From Gordonia polyisoprenivorans (lineage in GTDB: Bacteria; Actinomycetota; Actinomycetes; Mycobacteriales; Mycobacteriaceae), in the NCBI RefSeq assembly GCF_017654315.1, contig NZ_CP072203.1, positions 124,001 through 188,000 of the forward strand: DNA of 64,000 nt, written 5' to 3'. How positions within the stretch are numbered: the first letter of the stretch is position 1; every line of letters begins with the position of its first letter. The position numbers were made by a program, and so were the translations under genes. The notes beneath the pieces are model-generated. The model worked only from the letters and a program-made list of their open reading frames with translations. It ran no database searches and had not been told where the DNA came from. Below, piece by piece: positions 58,458 to 64,000 of the stretch.

Positions 58458-59480
58458 ATGAGCAAGAAGATTGGCTTCCTCTCCTTCGGACACTGGTCCC
58501 CGTCGGCCGGCTCGCAGACCCGCTCGGCCGCGGACACTCTGCTGCAATCCATCGACCTCGCGGTCGCGGCCGAAGACCTCGGCGCGGACGGCGCCTACTT
58601 CCGCGTGCACCACTTCGCGCGGCAGCTCGGTTCGCCGTTTCCGCTGCTCGCCGCGATCGGCGCGAAGACCGAGACCATCGAGATCGGCACCGGCGTCATC
58701 GACATGCGGTACGAGAATCCGATGTACATGGCCGAGGACGCCGGCGCGGCCGATCTGATCTCCGGCGGACGACTCCAGCTCGGCATCAGCCGGGGGTCCC
58801 CCGAGCAGGTGATCGAGGGTTACAAGTACTTCGGCTATGTTCCCGCAGACGGCGAGACCGACGCCGACATGGCGCGCTCGCACACCGACGTGTTCCTCCA
58901 GGTCATCGAGGGTGCGCGCTTCGCCGAGCCGAATCCGTCGCCGATGTTCCCCAACCCGCCGGGACCGCTGGGCATCGAACCCCAGTCACCGGGCCTGCGT
59001 GATCGCATCTGGTGGGGTGCGGGGACTCGCGCGACAGCCGAGTGGACCGCGGAGAAGGGCATGAACCTGATGTCGTCGACGCTGCTCACCGAGGACACCG
59101 GTGTGCCGTTCCACCAACTCCAAGCCGAACAGATCCAGCGGTTCCGCGACGCCTGGAAGCTCGCCGGACACGAGCGTGAGCCACGAGTATCGGTGAGCCG
59201 CAGTATCTTCCCGTTGGTCAACGACATGGACCGGGCCTACTTCGGCCGGGACCGGCACAGCTCCGACCAGGTCGGTCACATCGACGGCGGTATCGCACGG
59301 TTCGGCAAGTCCTACGCCGAAGAACCCGACAAGCTCATCGAGCAGCTCCGGGATGACGAGGCCATCGCCGCCGCCGACACCCTGCTGCTGACCGTGCCCA
59401 ACCAGCTCGGCGTCGACTACAACGCGCACGTCATCGAGGCGATCCTGAAGGACGTGGCACCTGCGCTCGGGTGGCGGTAG
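58458..59480 (+). CDS. LLM-class flavin-dependent oxidoreductase
   Basis: This 340-residue luciferase-like TIM-barrel protein reads GFLSFGHWSP, DGAYFRVHHFARQLGSPFPL, IEIGTGVIDMRYENPMYMAE and SGGRLQLGISRGSPEQVIEG. The pattern resembles alkanal monooxygenase-like, FMN-using members (FRVHHFA with the conserved HH) rather than the F420 type at 29929-30861. It is downstream of the SRPBCC gene; substrate unknown. Confidence 0.85.
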   Translation: MSKKIGFLSFGHWSPSAGSQTRSAADTLLQSIDLAVAAEDLGADGAYFRVHHFARQLGSPFPLLAAIGAKTETIEIGTGVIDMRYENPMYMAEDAGAADLISGGRLQLGISRGSPEQVIEGYKYFGYVPADGETDADMARSHTDVFLQVIEGARFAEPNPSPMFPNPPGPLGIEPQSPGLRDRIWWGAGTRATAEWTAEKGMNLMSSTLLTEDTGVPFHQLQAEQIQRFRDAWKLAGHEREPRVSVSRSIFPLVNDMDRAYFGRDRHSSDQVGHIDGGIARFGKSYAEEPDKLIEQLRDDEAIAAADTLLLTVPNQLGVDYNAHVIEAILKDVAPALGWR

Positions 59481-59569
59481 CGCTCGGCAAGCAAAGATGA
59501 AGCAATAACGAACGGTTACTGCAAAAGAATTCGATTGTTCTTCATCGACGCCGGGTCGACGATGGACTC

Positions 59570-60547
59570 ATGACCACCCGCGATCGCCTGCTCGGCCTCA
59601 CCGTCGTCGTCCTCTGGGGCCTCAACTTCATCGCGATCCGCGTTGGTCTCGACCACTTCCCGCCGTTCTTCTTCGCGGCTCTGCGGTTCGCGGTGATGGC
59701 CGTCCCGGTGGTGCTGTTCGTGAAGTTCCCTCGCGTGCAGATGCGATGGTTCCTGCTGTACGCAGTGGGCTTCGGGTTCGGGCAGTTCGCATTCCTGTTC
59801 CTCGCCATGAACCTCGGGATGCCCACCGGGCTGGCCTCGTTGGTCCTGCAGACCTCGGCGCCGTTCACCGTGCTGCTGGGCGTGTTCTTCCTTCGCGAGC
59901 GGTTGGTGCCCGCGCAGATCCTCGGCATCGCGATCGCCGTCGCCGGGATCGTGGTCATCGGCGTCGACCGCGCCGGGCATTCGTCGATCGGTGTGGGCAT
60001 CATCGTCCCTATGGTGCTGACCGTGCTGGCCGGCCTGTCCTGGGCGTTCGGCAACATCGGCAGCCGCCTGGCCCAACCCGACGACGCCCTGCGGATGACG
60101 CTGTGGATGTCGGTGGTACCGCCGATCCCGTTCCTGGCGTTGAGCTTTGCCACCGAAGGCCCTCGCGCCGACCTGACATCGTTGACAACGTTGGGTTCGT
60201 CGTCCGGGCTGATCGCGCTGGTCGGCCTGGCCTACGTGGTGCTGCTGGGCACGATCGCCGGGTCCGGACTCTGGACGATGCTGATGAAGCGGTACGAGGC
60301 CAGCCGGGTGGCGCCGCTGTCGTTGCTGGTACCCGTGGTCGGGATCAGCGCGGCCTGGCTACTGCTCGGCGAGGTGCCGAGCGGTATCGAGATCGCCGGT
60401 GCCGCTCTGGTCATCGCCGGATGCGCCGCCGGGGTGCTGGCCGCGCCACGGTCGAGGGTGCGGGCCGGTGCGGGTGAAACCTCTGTCAGAGCACGCCGCG
60501 CACCACGTCGTGCATCCCCGAGACCGCTTGTCGGGCAGCGGGACTGA
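59570..60547 (+). CDS. EamA/DMT-family transporter
   Basis: This 325-residue protein has ten hydrophobic helices arranged as two EamA repeats: first TVVVLWGLNFIAIRVGLDHF, second LSWAFGNIGSRLAQ and the GEVPSGIEIAGAALVIAG end. It probably exports an amino acid or other metabolite, like O-acetylserine/cysteine exporter EamA (YdeD). The basic C-terminal tail overlaps the end of the convergent esterase gene by 62 bp. Monocistronic. Confidence 0.88.
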   Translation: MTTRDRLLGLTVVVLWGLNFIAIRVGLDHFPPFFFAALRFAVMAVPVVLFVKFPRVQMRWFLLYAVGFGFGQFAFLFLAMNLGMPTGLASLVLQTSAPFTVLLGVFFLRERLVPAQILGIAIAVAGIVVIGVDRAGHSSIGVGIIVPMVLTVLAGLSWAFGNIGSRLAQPDDALRMTLWMSVVPPIPFLALSFATEGPRADLTSLTTLGSSSGLIALVGLAYVVLLGTIAGSGLWTMLMKRYEASRVAPLSLLVPVVGISAAWLLLGEVPSGIEIAGAALVIAGCAAGVLAAPRSRVRAGAGETSVRARRAPRRASPRPLVGQRD

Positions 60548-61541
60548 AGCCGAGCATGTTGACGAAGCCGTGGATCATGCCCGATTCGCGTTGCAGCGAG
60601 GTGCGTACGCCGGCACCGGAGAGGGCGTCGGCGTAGGCGATGCCCTCGTCGCGCAACGGATCGAAGCCGGCGACCACCACGTGGGCGGGCGGCAGTCCGG
60701 TGAGGTCGTCGGCGAGCAGCGGGGAGATCCGCGGATCACTGCGCGGCACGCCGGCCGGGATGTAGCGCTCGGTGAACCACTCGATGCGCTCGGCGGTGAG
60801 GAAGTAGCCGGTGGCGAACTCCTGCCGCGAACCGCCGGATCGCGTCATGTCGGTGACCGGATACAGCAGCAGCTGCAGACGCGGAGTCACCTCCTCGCCG
60901 CGCACGAGTTGGGACAGCACCGCGGCGAGATTCCCGCCTGCGCTGTCGCCGGCGACGATGAGGCGATCGGTGTCGACACCCCAGCGCGGGGCCGCACTCA
61001 CCGCGAAGCGCCACGCGGCCAGGGCGTCGTCGACGGCCGCCGGGAACGGATGCTCGGGGGCGAGCCGGTACTCGACGGACAGGACGTCGGCACCGGTGTC
61101 GAGGGCCAGCCGCCGACAGTAGGCGTCGTGGGTGGCCCGACTGCCCAGCGAGAACCCGCCACCGTGGAAGAACAGCACCAGCCCCGTCGAGGAGACCTCG
61201 GCGCGGTATCGGGTGGCCGGCAGGTCGCCGCCCGGCCCGTCGATCAGCAGATCCTCGACGACCGCCAGGGGCGGGGTCCGCTCGGCGGAGATCGCCGAGT
61301 TCACCTCGAGGTTGTGGCGGGCGCGCTCGACGGTCGCGCCGCTCATGTCGCCACCGGGCATGAGTCGCGTGGCGACGCCGGCGACCAACATCTCCGGGGC
61401 GATGTGCTCGCCGTCGGAGTTCACCGGGCAGATCCGGGAGACGACGCCCAGCGCACCCGGCGGCAGGTGTCCGCCGAGACGCATCACCGAACGGACGGCG
61501 CGGAACGGAAGCGGAATCGTCAGCGTTGTGGCCCTACTCAC
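60486..61541 (-). CDS. Alpha/beta-hydrolase, hormone-sensitive-lipase-type esterase
   Basis: This 351-residue protein has the HSL-family oxyanion motif LFFHGGGFSLGS, the nucleophile elbow VAGDSAGGNLAA, the acid in GFDPLRDEG and the base His in MIHGFVNM. It should hydrolyse short- to medium-chain esters in the cytoplasm. The first 60 residues form the helical cap region usual in Lip-type mycobacterial enzymes. Divergent from murT by 65 bp and convergent, overlapping, with the EamA gene. Confidence 0.92.
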   Translation of the reverse strand: MSRATTLTIPLPFRAVRSVMRLGGHLPPGALGVVSRICPVNSDGEHIAPEMLVAGVATRLMPGGDMSGATVERARHNLEVNSAISAERTPPLAVVEDLLIDGPGGDLPATRYRAEVSSTGLVLFFHGGGFSLGSRATHDAYCRRLALDTGADVLSVEYRLAPEHPFPAAVDDALAAWRFAVSAAPRWGVDTDRLIVAGDSAGGNLAAVLSQLVRGEEVTPRLQLLLYPVTDMTRSGGSRQEFATGYFLTAERIEWFTERYIPAGVPRSDPRISPLLADDLTGLPPAHVVVAGFDPLRDEGIAYADALSGAGVRTSLQRESGMIHGFVNMLGFSPAARQAVSGMHDVVRGVL

Positions 61542-61606
61542 GGCCGCGAGGGTACCCCGCCGAGGTCCGGCGGCACCGTCGGCGCCCCTGTGCCAGACTC
61601 GTCCCC

Positions 61607-62899
61607 ATGTCCGACCGAGTTCCGCTGCGCACCTCGCTGGCCCTGGCCGCCGCCGCGTCCGCCCGCTGGGCCTCCCGTACCGCCGGACGCGGGAAGGGCT
61701 CGATGATCGGCGGGCTGGTCGCCGAGAAGATCGACCCGCAGATCATGGCCCGCCTCGCGGCCGGCAAGCGTACGGCGCTGATCACCGGCACCAACGGCAA
61801 GTCGACGACGACGCGGATGACCGCGGCGGCGCTCGCCGAACTCGGCGAGGTCGCCACCCAGGCCGACGGCGCCAACATGGACGCCGGCATCATCGCCACG
61901 CTCAGCCTGCAACGTTCGGCGCCGATCTGCGCACTCGAGGTCGACGAATTACACGTCCCGCACGTCGCCGACGCCACCGATCCCGAGGTGGTGGTGATGC
62001 TGAATCTCTCGCGCGATCAACTCGACCGGGTGGGCGAGATCAACATGATCGAACGCGCCCTGCGCGCCGGCGTCGGCCGCCACCCCGACACGATCGTCGT
62101 CGCCAACTGCGACGACGTCCTGGTCACCTCCGCTGCCTTCGATGCGCCGAAGGTGGTGTGGGTGGCGGCCGGGTCGAGCTGGGTCGGGGATTCGGTGAGC
62201 TGTCCGCGCACCGGCGAACCCATCGCGCGTGCGACCGCCGACTCCGGCAGCGGACCGTCGATACCACCCGGCGGTATCGACTGGTATTCGACCGGTGACG
62301 AGAACTTCCGGCGCCCCAGCCCGGACTGGTGGGTCGACGACGACAACATCTACGGCCCCGATGGCTTCGTCGCGCCGATGGCTCTCGCCGTGCCGGGCCG
62401 CGCCAACCGCGGCAATGCTGCGCAGGCCGTGGCCGCGGCCGTCGCGATGGGCGCCGACCCGGCCAAGGCGGTGGCGGCGGTGCAGACCGTCGGCGAGGTT
62501 GCCGGACGCTACGGCATCCATCAGGTCGGCAACCACTCGGTGCGCACACTGCTGGCCAAGAATCCGGCCGGCTGGCAGGAAGCGTTGTCGATGATCGACC
62601 ACGATGCCGACGGACTGGTCATCGCCGTTAACGGGCAGGTCCCCGACGGTGAGGATCTCTCCTGGCTGTGGGACGTGCGGTTCGAGGCGTTCGAGACGAT
62701 GGCGGTGGTCGCCGCAGGCGAACGCGCCGCCGACCTGTCGGTGCGGTTGCTCTACGCGGGCGCCGAACACACCACCATCCCCGACCCGATGAAGGCCATC
62801 GCATCATGTCCGCCGGGACGCGTCGAGGTCCTGGCGAACTACACCGCCTTCCGCGATCTCGGCACCGCGATGGAACGCGTACGGGAGGAACGCAAATGA
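61607..62899 (+). CDS. murT: MurT: lipid II isoglutaminyl synthase, Mur-ligase-like subunit
   Basis: This protein of about 430 residues has ATG 61607. The Mur ligase central domain has the ATP loop ITGTNGKSTTTRM, the NLSRDQLDRVGE and ALEVDELHVP segments, and a C-terminal DUF1727 domain (FEAFETMAVVAAGERAADLSVRL). The Cys-rich zinc insertion typical of many MurT is largely absent: only a single Cys (VSCPRTGEP) is seen there. With GatD it amidates the D-glutamate of lipid II. It overlaps gatD by four bases. Confidence 0.93.
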   Translation: MSDRVPLRTSLALAAAASARWASRTAGRGKGSMIGGLVAEKIDPQIMARLAAGKRTALITGTNGKSTTTRMTAAALAELGEVATQADGANMDAGIIATLSLQRSAPICALEVDELHVPHVADATDPEVVVMLNLSRDQLDRVGEINMIERALRAGVGRHPDTIVVANCDDVLVTSAAFDAPKVVWVAAGSSWVGDSVSCPRTGEPIARATADSGSGPSIPPGGIDWYSTGDENFRRPSPDWWVDDDNIYGPDGFVAPMALAVPGRANRGNAAQAVAAAVAMGADPAKAVAAVQTVGEVAGRYGIHQVGNHSVRTLLAKNPAGWQEALSMIDHDADGLVIAVNGQVPDGEDLSWLWDVRFEAFETMAVVAAGERAADLSVRLLYAGAEHTTIPDPMKAIASCPPGRVEVLANYTAFRDLGTAMERVREERK

Positions 62900-63615
62900 G
62901 CGACTCGACGCTGCGTATAGGGCTGGTGCTCCCCGACGTGATGGGCACCTACGGTGACGGCGGGAACGCCCTGGTGCTGCGGCAGCGGGCCCGGATGCGG
63001 GGCATCGACGCCGAGATCATCTCGATCACCCTCGACGACGAGGTCCCCGACTCACTCGACGTCTACACCCTCGGTGGCGCCGAGGATTACGCGCAGCGGC
63101 TGGCCACCCGGCACCTCACCCGCTATCCGGGGCTGCAGCGTGCGGCGGCCGCGGGCCGTCCGGTGCTGGCGATCTGCGCGGCCATCCAGGTCCTCGGCCA
63201 CTGGTACGAGACGTCGGCGGGCGAACGCGTGGACGGCATCTCGCTGTTCAACCTCACCACCGCACCGCAACAGACCCGCAGCATCGGCGAGCTCGTCACC
63301 GACCCGGTGCTGCCCGGACTCACCCAGCCGTTGTCGGGATTCGAAAACCATAGGGGCGGAAGTACTCTCGGGGACGATGCCACCCCGCTCGGGCGGGTGC
63401 GTCACGGCGTCGGCAACGGCGTGGGCGACGGCACCGAGGGTGTGGTCGCCGGCTCGGTGATCGGCACCTACCTGCACGGCCCGGCGCTGGCCCGCAACCC
63501 GGAGCTAGCCGATTTTCTCCTCGCCCGGGCGATCGGGACCGATTCGCTTGCGCCGCTGGACCTCCCAGAGGTTGACCGGCTGCGCTCCGAGCGACTCGCC
63601 GCCGCCCGACGCTGA
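62896..63615 (+). CDS. gatD: GatD: lipid II isoglutaminyl synthase, glutamine amidotransferase subunit
   Basis: This protein of about 239 residues is a class I (triad-type) glutaminase. It starts RIGLVLPDVMGTYGDGGNAL and has YTLGGAEDYAQRLA. The nucleophile Cys is in LAICAAIQVLGHWYE, and a GTYLHGPALARNPEL stretch carries the catalytic His. It delivers ammonia to MurT for lipid II amidation, an essential step of peptidoglycan maturation in actinobacteria. Translationally coupled to murT (ATGA). Confidence 0.94.
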   Translation: MSDSTLRIGLVLPDVMGTYGDGGNALVLRQRARMRGIDAEIISITLDDEVPDSLDVYTLGGAEDYAQRLATRHLTRYPGLQRAAAAGRPVLAICAAIQVLGHWYETSAGERVDGISLFNLTTAPQQTRSIGELVTDPVLPGLTQPLSGFENHRGGSTLGDDATPLGRVRHGVGNGVGDGTEGVVAGSVIGTYLHGPALARNPELADFLLARAIGTDSLAPLDLPEVDRLRSERLAAARR

Positions 63616-63777
63616 GCCGTCGGCCGCACCCGGCCCGCCCCGATGCCAGAAGCGGGACCGGCGGTACCGCGAGCAGCCCGACGCCCCGCACAGGGCACAG
63701 TCGGTGCCCGCACGCAGATGGGCGTGCGCCGACCGCGGATGGCCGCACCGGCACACCTGATCACCACGCTGGGACAT
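63505..63777 (-). CDS. Small zinc-finger-like protein
   Basis: This 90-residue protein has its N-terminal half as a compact metal-binding pattern: CRCGHPRSAHAHLRAGTDCA, then LCGASGC. Spacing of Cys and His resembles the small actinobacterial CGH-type zinc ribbon proteins. The C-terminal half is low-complexity and overlaps the end of gatD on the other strand, so the functional part may end early. Function unknown. Confidence 0.55.
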   Translation of the reverse strand: MSQRGDQVCRCGHPRSAHAHLRAGTDCALCGASGCSRYRRSRFWHRGGPGAADGSASGGGESLGAQPVNLWEVQRRKRIGPDRPGEEKIG

Positions 63778-63844
63778 GGCCTCACCTTACGCCGCACGAC
63801 GACGTCGGCTGTCGGGAATCCGCAGCCCGACGTACTGTGTCGCC

Positions 63845-64000
63845 ATGACCACGATCTCGCCCTGCAGCGCCGACGATCACGACGACTGGCTGCCGCTCTG
63901 GGACGGTTATCTGCGCTTCTACGAGACCGACCTCGATCCCGAGATCACCGCAATCACGTTCCGGCGCATCGTCTCCGGTGACGGTATCCACGGTGCGATC
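63845..64000 (+). CDS. GNAT-family N-acetyltransferase, N-terminal part
   Basis: ATG 63845 opens a frame that runs off the window after 52 residues. The visible ISPCSADDHDDWLPLWDGYL, then RFYETDLDPEITAITF, is the usual first helix region of a common actinobacterial GNAT subgroup. The acetyl-CoA site is outside the window, so this is a family-level call only. Confidence 0.7.
   Translation, partial: MTTISPCSADDHDDWLPLWDGYLRFYETDLDPEITAITFRRIVSGDGIHGAI

Overview
The window reads as chromosome of a high-G+C, mycolic-acid-type actinobacterium, most likely Gordonia or a close relative. Support comes from mycothiol-dependent maleylpyruvate isomerase-family proteins, F420-type luciferase-like oxidoreductases, a PimC-like mannosyltransferase, a DUF222/13E12 HNH protein, MurT-GatD, and a nitrogen-starvation (Nit1C) cluster in the same gene order as Mycolicibacterium smegmatis MSMEG_0572 to MSMEG_0565. 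The genus is inference; no rRNA is present.

Region 1 (1-9504) is accessory. After the tail of a chromosomal gene come two small orphan genes, an intact IS3-family element (1716-2988) abutting a decayed IS256-family transposase, and a decayed tyrosine integrase. Next is a tRNA-Gly(CCC) that serves as attachment site for a 5.6-kb integrative element (3845-9504), bounded by a perfect 44-bp repeat. The element carries a SIR2-like NAD-binding protein with a small partner, a tyrosine integrase, a serine resolvase split by an in-frame TGA, and small membrane or hypothetical proteins. It is a plausible anti-phage or toxin cargo island.

Region 2 (9.5-18.1 kb) holds small regulator-enzyme modules (two TetR/oxidoreductase pairs with visible operators), a VOC protein, a PimC-like glycosyltransferase, a DUF6924 fusion protein and a second maleylpyruvate isomerase-family protein.

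Region 3 (18.2-23.2 kb) is the most unusual operon: MarR regulator, a leaderless protein made of three Cna-B/carboxypeptidase-regulatory-like repeats, a repeat-YceI fusion, and a 14-TM DHA2 exporter with three more such repeats on its C-terminus. It has a perfect MarR-type palindrome in front and a strong hairpin terminator behind.

Region 4 (23.2-34.1 kb) carries 3-hydroxybutyrate dehydrogenase with its transporter and a LysR regulator, a DHFR/RibD-like protein, an Lcp/MpaB-like oxygenase, a secreted M28 aminopeptidase, and a cytosine deaminase/2OG-oxygenase/LLM operon divergent from a PucR activator. Region 5 (34.1-36.3 kb) is a DUF222-HNH gene flanked by tandem and palindromic repeats. It sits between pucR and an NCS1 nucleobase permease.

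Region 6 (37.7-48.1 kb) holds lactate utilisation genes lutABC with a divergent FadR-type regulator and its operator, a TetR-ceramidase pair, a second DHA2 exporter, and enoyl-CoA hydratase plus 3-hydroxyisobutyryl-CoA hydrolase. Region 7 (48.4-56.0 kb) is the complete Nit1C cluster, in which the second nitrilase has lost its catalytic cysteine. Region 8 (56-64 kb) has more palindromic repeats, a GH25 lysozyme-like protein, a LysR regulator, small enzymes, an EamA transporter, an esterase, murT-gatD and the start of a GNAT acetyltransferase.
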